Shown here: positions 44,273 through 54,121 of the stretch, piece by piece | Position numbering within the stretch: the first letter of the stretch is position 1 | Layout: the number at the start of each line of letters is the position of its first letter | NCBI RefSeq assembly: GCF_033439725.1 | Contig: NW_026944385.1 | Span: forward strand, 4,311,001-4,375,000 | Source: Neurospora tetraspora | Taxonomy: Eukaryota > Ascomycota > Sordariomycetes > Sordariales > Sordariaceae | DNA: 64,000 bases | Direction: 5' to 3' | Position numbers and translations under genes: made by a program | Notes under the pieces: model-generated | What the model was told of the DNA's origin: nothing | The model's database searches: none | What the model saw: only the letters and a program-made list of their open reading frames with translations

Positions 44273-45946
44273 CTACTGATAACTCCTCCCCAACACCTCC
44301 GGCTTCCTCTGCCATAAATCCCAAATCATCTGCCCAAATAACCCATTCGCCCAAGAAAACCACTCCCGCGTCCACTTTGTCCCATCCCAGCTATTCACGC
44401 TCTCATGCATCAACCCCAATCCATCCGTACTCCCCACCAGCTCTCTCAACACCCTCCACACCTCCTCCGTCTTCTCCTCCGTATCCAACTCACTCGTCAA
44501 AATCCGCACAATACTCCCCATAGGCCACCCCATCCCCGGCCCCGCATGCGGTCCCCCCACCGCATTGATCACCGGCCCTCGCATCATGTAGGGGTTGGTG
44601 TTATTCCCCAGGATGCGGGCGCGCGTGTTTTGGTAAACGGGGTCGGAAGATGACAGGTAACCAAAAAGGGGGGCGGAGAGGAGGGAGGGGAGGTTGGCGT
44701 CGTCCATTAGGGAGTGAGAGCCGAAACCGTCGACTTCGTAGGCGTAGATTTGTTCAACAATTTCTCTGCCTGTTCCGTTGAGGGTGGGGATAGGAAAGAT
44801 GGCGTGTTTTGTGATGGCTTGCCGGAGGGAGGTGGAGAGGGTGGTTAACTCGTCGCCTAGACCAGCCGGGGGCACTTTTGCACCTTGACCGGGCTGGGAA
44901 GCCACTGCGTGGATGATGGAGGCAACGTCCCCTGCGTACTTGGCAAACATCATGTTACTCGACACCAAAAACTGAAAGATGGTTGAGTCGTCGCTGGGTC
45001 GGAAAGCACTTCTTATCAGTCCCGTGTCTCTCGCGACGGGACTGCCCAGTCCGTCGTTGGCTAAAGTTTCCGTCGTGCGGGTGGTCATCCGCGTAAAAGT
45101 GTACGGACTATCCAGGACCTGGCCCTCGGGTCCATACGTAGGCGTCATCATCGCCTCTGCCGTGTCCAAAACAACTTGCACGGCATCAAGCCATTGGAAC
45201 TTGCCAAAAAAGGAAGTGTCGTTCGTCGCGGCGTGGTACTGAGCCGAGATCTGAAGAAAGGAAGCCAGACTGTCCAGCTCGTATTTACACTCAAACACCT
45301 TCGCCGCGTCATAACCCGGGTAGACCGTATCCGACTCAGCAGCCGAGTTGGTTGCCGGCGGGATCCCGGACTCGGCGGGAGGCTGGAACGAGTTGCAGAA
45401 GGGTGAAGTCAAAAGGTAGCGCGCTTGCAGGTTGATGACGCCCCTGTAAAGCGAAGCGAGCGAGTCCCGGCTGGAAGAAGGACGCAAAAAGGGCAGGTAA
45501 GAAGCGAGCTGGTTGGCGCTGTCGCGCAGCCACATGGCGTTGATGTCGCCCGTGATGATGAAGGTGAGTTCTTCCTCTTCCTCTTCGGCCGAGTTGTTGG
45601 AGGCGTGTGCGGCAACGCCGTGCCATTTGATGGCGGTGTCGAGGGTGTTGGGGTAGGTGTTTTGAAACAAACGGTAGAGGTCGGGGTCGGAAATGACGGA
45701 GGACATGTTGGTGATGAAGGACTCGATGGTGGAGGAGTTGAAGGTTCGGCAGGAGGGGGAGGGACGTTGGTAGGAGAGGGCGTGGCGGCCGCTGGAGAAG
45801 GGGGCGTGGCGGGTTTTGGCGTAGGAGGAGTAGTCGGGGCAGGAGGAGGGTGGTTGGACTTGGGCTTGGGCTTGTGGTTGTGGTGAGGATTGGCGGGCTG
45901 GGAGGAGGCCCAGGATTGGGGTGATGATGCTTGTTAGGGCCTTCAT
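44273..45946 (-). CDS. GH125 exo-alpha-1,6-mannosidase-type protein, secreted
   Basis: An intronless frame of 557 codons. A hydrophobic N-terminus (MKALTSIITPILGLLPA) is a likely signal peptide, then a short Gln/Pro linker. Family motifs: ITGDINAMWLRDSANQLASY, containing the conserved WLRDS acid; KVFECKYELDSLASFLQ; DGLGSPVARDTGLIRSAFRP; FGSHSLMDDANLPSLL; MMRGPVINAVGGPHAGPG; and LMHESVNSWDGTKWTREWFS with the family's conserved Glu, followed by WANGLFGQMIWDL. GH125 enzymes are metal-independent, inverting mannosidases acting on non-reducing alpha-1,6-mannose, so it probably trims mannoprotein glycans in the secretory path or outside the cell. Length and motifs are those of an intact enzyme. Confidence 0.92.
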   Translation of the reverse strand: MKALTSIITPILGLLPARQSSPQPQAQAQVQPPSSCPDYSSYAKTRHAPFSSGRHALSYQRPSPSCRTFNSSTIESFITNMSSVISDPDLYRLFQNTYPNTLDTAIKWHGVAAHASNNSAEEEEEELTFIITGDINAMWLRDSANQLASYLPFLRPSSSRDSLASLYRGVINLQARYLLTSPFCNSFQPPAESGIPPATNSAAESDTVYPGYDAAKVFECKYELDSLASFLQISAQYHAATNDTSFFGKFQWLDAVQVVLDTAEAMMTPTYGPEGQVLDSPYTFTRMTTRTTETLANDGLGSPVARDTGLIRSAFRPSDDSTIFQFLVSSNMMFAKYAGDVASIIHAVASQPGQGAKVPPAGLGDELTTLSTSLRQAITKHAIFPIPTLNGTGREIVEQIYAYEVDGFGSHSLMDDANLPSLLSAPLFGYLSSSDPVYQNTRARILGNNTNPYMMRGPVINAVGGPHAGPGMGWPMGSIVRILTSELDTEEKTEEVWRVLRELVGSTDGLGLMHESVNSWDGTKWTREWFSWANGLFGQMIWDLWQRKPEVLGRSYQ

Positions 45947-46821
45947 GGTGGTGGTGGTTATTGACTGGGAATGAAGCTATTCGGGGCCCGAATTCGTCTT
46001 ACTCTCACATCCGTTTCTCGGGCTGGCGAAGAGAGGAGTGAGGGATGTCGGTCCTGTTGAAGAAGACCGGCCTGGATGGTTTTAACGTCATGACCTCGAC
46101 CATACCAGATGGCAGGTCATGGTGCAAGCTCCCTTGTATTCTCATGCTGGCAATCTAACGACGGTAGGCTTGCAGCTGGTCGATGACGATCGCGTGTCTG
46201 GCGGAGCAATAAGAATCCTCATATCCGAACACATGCCGATCGAGACGGTCATGTTATGCGGGGAAACTACCACGTTCCATGTTGCACGACCACTTTCCAG
46301 GCCCAGTGTCACCGTACACACGTTGCGGGGAGACGAAATGAGGGTGTTATCGTTTGGTGTTTTTGGCAATGCCAGTGTGAAGAGATATCATTGGAGTATC
46401 GCGAGAAGTTGAACGGTCGTGGTGGCCTGGAAGTCTTGGTGGGGTTGATGACTTAGATGAGACGAGATAAGTGATACGAGATGTAATATCTGTGCTGTTA
46501 GTGTGAAGCTGAAACTGGCGCCGAAATACTAACAGTCCAGTTGAGCGACCACCCTCGAGCTAACATATCGAAACAAGCTGCAGATGTTGATTGCAAAGGA
46601 GGCAGATTTGCTCATCTGTTCCGAATCCCACCAAGGAGAGGCCACAAAAACTCCAAATTATAAATCCAGAAGGGACAGACGAAAGATAACAGTGCCCAAG
46701 ACCAAAACGTGCAAGAGAACGACATAAAGTGGTATCAAAACGTGCTCCCAGCTCCATCACCAGAAGCATCACAAGAAGTCAAGACACGAAGCCTAACAAG
46801 AAACCCCATCACTACCGCTCC
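45947..46821. other. Intergenic, no gene seen
   Basis: The region upstream of the mannosidase gene and downstream of the HAD pseudogene. No supported gene. Confidence 0.45.
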
Positions 46822-48466
46822 TCACTCCTCAGAAAAAGACCCAACTCTCTCCACAAACTCCGGCATCCTCCCCTCCCCTGCCTTCTTCAACCCAGTCTCA
46901 TCCAACGGCAACAACCTCCCACCCGTCGTCCTCTTCCCCGTGCCCATCCTCTCCATCCTCGCCATCTCCCTCCTAACCCCATGATTCACCGCATCCAACA
47001 CATTACCCACCAACTTCCTCGGCCTGTATCTTGGCTCGGTCCCCTCCTGATAGACCCCCGTCTTCACCAAAATCGAATACCCCTCCGTCCCCTCCTTCCC
47101 GCTCTTCTCATCCATGGCGTTCGTTCCCCTAACATCGCTCTCCGGCGTATCACCAACGAAATAGACCGTCCTCACAGATGCCTTCGACCTTCCAGGTCCA
47201 GACAAAAGCCCATGCTTCTCCGCCCGCCACTGCCTTAACAAGCGCTCAGCAAACTCAAACGTGCCAACCTGCGGCTTACCAAACGCGTGCGTAACCAGCT
47301 TCTTCCCACCGGTTGGTAGTTTCCTCAAACACCGTCTCGACGACCTTGCGCAGGGCGCCCATCCCCAAATGAACGTGTTCGTGCGCTGCAATGCCGACCA
47401 GAGCACATCACTATGCGAAAAAAAATAAAAAAAATAGGCGGTGGTCCCTCATCGAAAGTCTCGGACCTCGTCTCCAACCTACCTGCCGCCGCGCGACTGC
47501 GCCATGTCCAAGATGATTTGCAAATCCGAGGCAGCCCAATCGCGGCTATCGGATGGCAAAGACACACACGGCTTCGATGACGATGTCGCTTAATTTTTCC
47601 AACTCCTCCCGGGCGGGACCCGGACAGAAGAAGATCGCGCGAGTTGGCGTGTTCTTCGGCTGTCAGCTGGCTGGCGGAAGGGAGCGGTGCTCGCGTTGGC
47701 TTATGTTTGAGGATGTCGCCGGGCGTGATGACGTCCTGGAAACCCGTAGGACTCGGCGACCAACCGGGCACTTTTCGCCTTCGCCGCCTACGACGAGGAC
47801 GGACGGACCCGCGGTTGTAGCGAGAGGAGAAGTCGCGCATGGGCGCTGGTGTGGCCGCAGATGAATTGGCCTTCGGAGACGTCGATGTCGAGTTGCGCGC
47901 TGAGGTCGGCGCAGCGCTCGGATTCGGATTTGCCGCCGCCGTTGGTGAGGAAGATGTAGGGTCTGGGGGTTGTGATATGGATGGTTACCTTAGTATGTGC
48001 TCTTGGGATGGATGGAGGAAGTGATTGTCAGGAAGTGGACGGGAACTTACACCTTGATACCAAACTCGTTCTCGCCATTAAGGACCTTCATAGCCTCGAT
48101 AGCTTCCGGGATAGGTTTCCCGCCGCGGACCAAGACGCTGTCGATGTCAAAGGCAAAGGCAAAGTTGTCTGCCACATTGTCGCTGTCCGGGTCCACCATG
48201 GGGGTGAAGGGAGTGATGGGGGTACCGGGAGTGGCATCACCCCCGTCACCCCCGTCCTCACTCCCGAGAGAGGACGGCTCCTCGGAAGTGAGTGAGTCGC
48301 TCGAGGATAGAGCGGGCGAGGCCATGGGGCTCTCATGCTCATGCTCTTGCTCAAAGTTCAGCTTCTTCAGCCGGTTGCGAGCAACGTTGAACTCCTCAGC
48401 AAAGCTGCTGGCGGAGATTTGACGGGCGGGCATACCCGGTCTCTGAGGTGCGAGTGAAGAAGACAT
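46822..48466 (-). pseudogene. CECR5-type HAD-superfamily hydrolase gene, broken by multiple frame changes
   Basis: Exon 1 (48466-48051) encodes a Ser-rich leader and FAFDIDSVLVRGGKPIPEAI. An 88-nt intron leads into YIFLTNGGGKSESERCADLS, both hallmarks of the CECR5/Yhr110-like HAD family. From there on the family sequence is recognisable but jumps between frames: DVITPGDILK, DIVIEA, DLQIILDMAQSRGG, ETFDEGPP, HVHLGMGALRKVVETVFEET and HAFGKPQVGTFEFAERLLRQ lie in different frames. Changes fall near 47800, 47765, 47735, 47550, 47430, 47385 and 47315. The end (VYFVGDTPESDVRGTNAMDE ... ILVKTGVYQEGTEPRYRPRK) is intact. In addition, the catalytic DxDG box reads DIDS (about 107-110). Small introns cannot explain so many shifts. 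It is either a recent pseudogene or a stretch of poor sequence. Confidence 0.8.
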
Positions 48467-51163
48467 GATGGGCTTGTGCTGTTTTCAAGTTGTGTACGGA
48501 TGGTAGGGGACAAAGAAGAGAGGGGTGGAACGGATATCTTGCATGAAGCTCTGTCCTCAGGAGCGTATAGTTGAACAAGAATGGGTATTGCTTTCCGCCT
48601 GGGATATCACCACCTTGTATTGAAAGTGGTGAGTGTAAAGACGAGAAGGACGATGAGATGAGATGAGATGAGCTGGTCTAACTAGATCAGATCAGACAGA
48701 TCCATACCTAGTTGCGTGGGCCATCCCCCTTATATACATCTCCTGGATGCTATATCAGCTGCTGTCAGCAGTCAACCAGATGTCTTCCTAAGGATCACAA
48801 GGAGAGAGAGGTAAGAGGTCAAAAGCGGAGTACAATATCTCCATTATTCCCATGCATGCCATTGTGGAATCAGCTTCAATTACACATGGTTTGGGTGGAT
48901 ACACAGTAGATCTGGGGAAGATGGAGAATTTCATGAGGCGAGGGTAGGGCTCAGGGATTCGAACAAATGGAAACAAAGATTGATGCTGCTTGCCCTATCG
49001 TTCCTGACTCCATGATTTGCGAGATCTTCCCCAGTATGAAGTACTGTTATCTGCTCGCCATCTTTTCGCTATGGAGAAATGGAGAGAATCTCCATTGATT
49101 TCCTCAGGGGTCGATCCGTAACCATGTGGCTGTGAAGCACTGTTAGCCGACCGTAGCCTGTACCGTGTAAGACTCGAATATCAACCCAACTGAATCAGTC
49201 TTGAATAACGGATAAGGTTGTCAGTCTAGGCAGCCAGTATCAAACTGGCAATGCTCTGTCGACTTGGGGAAATTTTGTTTCTTGGAACCTCAAAGACAGC
49301 TAAATTTGGGCTTGAACGTCGGAGGCGATTTCCCGTTCAAGCATGTGCCAGGGACGGGTTTGGATGCCAGGGAAGACGAAGCAAAGGAAAGACATATTAT
49401 GTTGATCAACACAAGGCCAACAAATCGGGCATTTGTACGTGTTGATATCTGTTGGATCCCAGATGTGATCGGATCCCAACGGTTATCAAGCGAACCAAGA
49501 GAGGCCACTGCTCGGCCGGTAAAGTTGTTTACCTATCGTTGTGGTTCGAGAACGGTGAGCATACCTGACCGACCAGAAATTAAGAACGAATGTGAAAGAC
49601 GATAGATTTGCGGATACTGTGTGATAAGTCAGCCAGATACAGGAACAGGCTCACACAGAGGGGCGATCCGTTGCACAAAAAGAGTCGAATATCAAAATCC
49701 ATTGGATGAAGTCGGTTAGCCTCAACCGTCTTGGTGGCCTGGTGGCTTATAGGGGTCCAGGGAAAAGAATCATGAAATGCATCTCGGGCAGCCTGTTGCA
49801 CCCGCACATTCGCCATGAAATTTTTGTCGTACTCGTTCCTGGCTTCCCATACGACCCCCATTCTTCCTCTTCACAGATGCTTCTTGAGGCTGCGGCAAGC
49901 AGTTTGCCCGGCCAGGGGCTACCACCAAGGACTCCTCCTCCTTGGACGACGGACGCAACGCCGATCCCATGACGTCAACATCGGACCAACAGCTGAGTCA
50001 ACATGGAGGGTAGAATGCTGTTAGAACTGTGAATAGGACCGAGTGACAGCCACGGCAGGAAGAGTGGTGAGGGTTTTCAACAGTACCTAAGAACACCAAG
50101 AATGAGAGGAGAAGAGAAAAAAAAAAGAAACACGGCATGATTATCAGACGCAGGGACCCGCTTCGCCGGGCCAAAAATAACGGAGAGCAGGACACCCGGC
50201 GCGATGATCTTGCCCGCCTCGGGACCCGTCATGCCCGTGACCGCCCGTGACCGGCCGCACCCCGCCCAATCCGGTCCTCGTCCGCAGGTCCGTCAAACTT
50301 CGGTCTCGGCGCCGGATATACGACCCTGCCACTTTGTAAAACACGCAACACCCGGAGGCGGTCCGGTCTTGTTTGTGTACCAAAGCCCAGCCACTCCGGC
50401 GATTTGTGTCCCTGATCTTGCCTGCCGCGGGTGTGCCACGCCAGCACGGAAGACTATCACGTTCGGGCTACGGCCTTGATATTGGAGGGCTCGCCAATCC
50501 TGCCAATGCACTCGTCAACGCCACACAGGGTTCTGCTTGGCTGACACCTTGGACCGGTGTAAATCGGATTTGCAAACGACATTTGAAATGCATCCTTCTG
50601 ACAACCTAGTTCCGACAAGCAACACCAACGGATGTTTTCACTCCCATCGCTATATGTTCGCGGACCACTCGGCCACAGACCAAAGAACTTGGTTGGAATG
50701 CCTTCCGAACATCATATGTTTCATAGCTCGTCGATCAATTCGTTGTAATGCCACCGCAAGCCCTAAAAGGAAGACAAAGGATTCGGATAAACCTTGGCCG
50801 GGGATGTTGATGCCTTGGCCGGGCTGCTTGCTTGTATGACGAGGAAAGCGCACAGTAGTTTGAGTAGGTATCAAACATGCGTGATATATAGGCCGCTCTT
50901 ATGCACATCCGTCCTAAAGAGACAAAGATGTTGCGAAGAGTTGTCAGAAATTGGGATCCCGCGGTGAGACTCGCCATACTCGGGTGCGGCGGCATGGCTG
51001 TACCAATGTGAAGAGTTAGTTGTCGACGATGACGATGTCAATACCCGACTCCCTCAAGCTGGCCGCCAGTCGTAACCAGAGGATGACTTCATGATCGGCC
51101 CCCTAAGGATCACAATGTCACGAGTGCCCCCTCGTGCTCTCCAACCCTTCCCTCAGCACCGCA
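48467..51163. other. Intergenic, no gene seen
   Basis: About 2.7 kb without a supported gene. A GATGA microsatellite lies near 48650-48670. The block 50140-50480 is GC-rich with open frames on both strands, none of which has recognisable domains or splice structure. Confidence 0.4.
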
Positions 51164-52400
51164 TTATCCACGTCCACTCCCACTCCCCGACCCAAAAACA
51201 AAAGTCCCCCAAGCAGAACTAGCCACCCACCCACCCTCTTCCACCGCCGCCTGCCTCCCTTCTCTCTCCCTCCTCGCCTCTTCCGCACTCTTATTCCGGA
51301 AAGTCCAAGCTCCCGTCCCCGTCGCCGTCGTCACCTCAGCCCTATCCACGCGCAACCAGCCCTGCCATCCTGCTGTTACCGCTACTTGCGCCTGGGCTTG
51401 GATCTGAGCCTGAGCCGCCGCCGCCGGTGCTGCTGCTGTCGTGGGGTTGTTGTTGTTGCTGCCTCCAACGACTATAGTCCCCCACCACTCGCGTTCCCGA
51501 CTTTTGTGCGGTGCGTAAACCATGTACTCCTCTATTCCAGCTAGGTAAGTACTAAGAGGAACGTTTGAGCGGCGAGGAGGACGGAGGATGTGGACGTGGT
51601 CTAGATCGGACGGCTCAAGTGGACGGGTACTGGTGTTGGTGCCCGTAGGGGCGCCAGTAGAGGTAGACGAAAACGGAAGCGTCGCGAGCAGCCGCAACGG
51701 ATCAAAGCGCCCATCAAAGTCAACAATAGCGACAGTCTTGCACTGCGGGGGCGCGATCAAAGTCGCGACTAGGAGGTAGAGCAGTTCATGATGGCGGCCG
51801 GTGATGGAGAGAGTGGCGGTTGATGTTGCGCGGAAATGCCGCTGGACTAGCTCGTTGAGGAAGGGGATTGGGAAGTGTCTCGGTTCCGGTTTGATGGAGG
51901 AGGCCTTTGTTGTGGTTGTGGGCGCGATCAACTTTTGGGCTTGGGAGGAGGTGGTGGTGACGTCGTGGTCGGGGTCGGTGTCATGGGTGGCATCGTTGAA
52001 GTCGGAGTTGGAAAGGGTTGTGAAGTTTGTGCGTAGCGATGTTAGGATCTGGTGATGTGACAATGATCGTTAGCCTTTTCCTTTCGTTTGGGATTGACAA
52101 GAAAAAAGAAGATGGGAAGAAACCGTGCCGTCCCGTCCGGACAGCCGGCGGCGGGCTATATATCAACGATAAGGAACAAATGGCACCCTCTCCATCGAGT
52201 TCAATGCGTCGTCCTCTCCAACACTCAAACAACGAAGCAGTACAGTGAGCGACAACAGCCCCGCGCGCAAACAATTGAACAGTAGAATCCAGAAATACGA
52301 CGATCATCAATCAAAGAGCACATACCTCTTCAAGACTCCCCTCCTCAATCTCGCTCAACATCCGCGCCCCAACGGCTGAAGCGACAACAGCCCTCTGCAT
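51164..52400 (-). CDS. XRCC2/Rlp1-like RecA-family recombination protein lacking Walker A
   Basis: Exons 52400-52326 and 52048-51164 give 319 residues; the 277-nt intron (GTATGT donor, CAG acceptor) is long for this window, so a small exon may be missed. The exon 1 product MQRAVVASAVGARMLSEIEE leads into ILTSLRTNFTTLSN. The Rad51-paralogue signature is LLYLLVATLIAPPQCKTVAI followed by VDFDGRFDPLRLLATL, the Walker B region of XRCC2-like proteins. The C-terminus has GWQGWLRVDRAEV and WVASSAWGTFVFGS, as fungal relatives do. Where the P-loop should be, the sequence reads LSITGRHHELLYLL without GxxxxGK(T/S). XRCC2 is known to tolerate loss of ATP binding, so this may still act in homologous recombination. 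It is divergent from the Som1 gene, with only about 110 bp between starts. Confidence 0.62.
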
Positions 52401-52510
52401 CGCTCGCGGGTTTACCTCTCAGCTTCTCAAGAACTGTTCTTCCGGTCGTGTCGCATCATCGAAACCCCGAAAAGCTCCGCCGCAAACCTACCCCTCCTTC
52501 CGCCACCAGA
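52401..52510. promoter_or_regulatory. Short divergent promoter between XRCC2-like and som1 genes
   Basis: Only 110 bp separate the two start codons, so core promoters or leaders must overlap. No clear TATA box is visible. Shared regulation is possible but not shown. Confidence 0.5.
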
Positions 52511-53010
52511 ATGACGCCGCCGTGTCAAAGCTTCAAAGCAAAGGCTCTGCCGCAGCACGTGCAAGTCGGCCCCGATCACCGTGTTCGCAAGACGGAGAAC
52601 GGTCGGCGGATCGATCTGCTCCGGGATTGCGAGCTCTTCGGGCTGTTGCAGTACGACTGTCAGGTGCGCGATCCGGAGTTGCGGGAGAGCCAGATTGAGT
52701 GTTGGCCGGTTCAGCGCTTGTTTCGCAGGTATGTTTGGGTAAATCCCTTTGTCGCAAGAGGGAAAAGTTGTTAACTTTGATGTGTGACCAAAACAGATGC
52801 CAGGACAAAAATGGGCCTTTTACGGTTGAGACAACGACTTGGGAGGGCACCGCGGCAGCAGCAGCAGCAGCAGCAGCGTCATCATCGTCATCATCGTTAG
52901 CCAAAGCGACATCGGCCACCAGCAACAAAAGTTCATTAGCCGAGCAGGTCGATCATCGCACATGGGGCAGAGAGGACGACAAGGAGGATAGATGGTGGAA
53001 CAGAAAGTGA
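52511..53010 (+). CDS. som1: Mitochondrial export protein Som1 (inner membrane peptidase complex subunit)
   Basis: Exons 52511-52728 and 52797-53010 (68-nt intron; GTATGT, TTAAC, CAG) give 143 residues. The core matches fungal Som1: MTPPCQSFKAKALP, LRDCELFGLLQYDCQV, IECWPVQRLFRRCQDK and FTVETTTWEG, with conserved Cys residues placed as in small mitochondrial intermembrane-space proteins. Som1 works with the Imp1/Imp2 inner membrane peptidase that trims sorted mitochondrial proteins. The C-terminal 70 residues are species-specific: a run of nine Ala then Ser, encoded by GCA/GCAG-like and TCA/TCG triplet repeats at about 52851-52897, then a charged end. The ATG at 52511 follows CCACCAGA and gives the family N-terminus. 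Confidence 0.82.
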
Positions 53011-53402
53011 TCTCTTATATCATGATACCCATCCTTTCATTATTAGTCTTATATGTCCAACGAGGAGGCTCCTGTTCTCGAGCTGATTCCGTTCGTTATC
53101 GACAATGGCATTACATCATCCGTCATGTCCTCCCGTCTATAAACTAGCCGACCACCATTTCGGCGTCCCCCTTTAAACCGTTTTATCACAAGGCGGGCAA
53201 GGGAAAGTAAGAAATACGTGTCGGTCGGCCTGACTCGATTTGCTGGTCTTGTCTATCCGTCTTCATATGTAGATATACAACAGGCGATGATTCCTTCCCC
53301 TCTTCCTCAGGTATCGCTCCAAGCATTGCGTGTCTTCATCTACGCGATCGGTCGAAGTCGTCGTCGTTCTCCATCATCGTCCGCCCAGTGCCGTGGATCG
53401 AT

Positions 53403-54121
53403 TTAGGCGCCGATGCGGGCAGCGCGCTCCTCCTCGAGCTTCTTGTAGTAGGCGTCACGAGCGTTGGTGCGAGGCATGTGGTAGCCGTACCTGTGGGCGG
53501 AAGGGGTTAGATATCGGTCCAAGGGATTCGAGTTCGTCGGTTCGGGCGCAAGGGCAACTAAGTATTCATCGAGGAATGTCGTACCAGTAGGCGTTGGCCA
53601 TGACGAAGCCGATACCTGGATAGATAGAAAACAAATGGTCAGCTAACGAGACTCGAGCTTATAGATAGAGATAGGTAGACAAGGAGGTAGCTTCCGGGGA
53701 GTCGGTATGGCGGGGTGAGAGCTCTAGACCGTGGGCAATCCTGGCTGGCGCGTAACCATTTCACGGCCCACCGGCCGGCCGAGAAGCTCGAGCTCTGCTC
53801 TTCCCATCGCCGTGTCCCGCCTCCCGTCTCGCCCTTCAAAGAAACCACCTCCGTCCGTTCAGGAATTCCAAACTCACCGAGGGAGAGGCCAAGGTCGAGC
53901 ATGAGGCCCCGGCGGAGCATCTGCAAACCCAAAAAAAAAAAATCACAAAGTCAGCCCCCGAGTCCTTTTGGTCCCAAAAAACACCACAGCTTGTCCAATC
54001 GCTGCGTCATTGCGCAATTCCGTCATCCATCCTTGCGTCCAACAGCCATTGAATCGTCCTCCTTGCGCGGGCTCCGGAAATCACGTACACCGGTGATGGG
54101 TCTGACAGTGGTGGCGGCCAT
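53403..54121 (-). CDS. cox9: Cytochrome c oxidase subunit VIIa (Cox9)
   Basis: Four tiny exons (54121-54089, 53920-53878, 53615-53585, 53490-53403) encode 64 residues. Spliced, the protein starts MAATTVRPITGMLRRGLMLD, spans the inner membrane once (LGLSLGIGFVMANAYWYGYH) and ends with RTNARDAYYKKLEEERAARI. It matches yeast Cox9 in length and layout (PITG, basic pair, single helix, then a HM..N.R..YA.L-like tail). It is a small structural subunit of complex IV in the inner mitochondrial membrane, imported without a cleaved presequence. Each junction is supported by canonical sites (GTACGT, GTGAGT, GTACGA donors; CAG acceptors) and by frame continuity. Introns (168, 262 and 94 nt) make up nearly three quarters of the gene. 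Confidence 0.9.

Noticed and set aside
45425-45886. Gly/Val-rich + strand frame opposite the GH125 gene
   Set aside because: Antisense shadow of the mannosidase coding strand.
46709-47238. Pro/His/Arg-rich + strand frame over the end of the HAD gene
   Set aside because: Antisense shadow of the intact 3' part of the HAD sequence.
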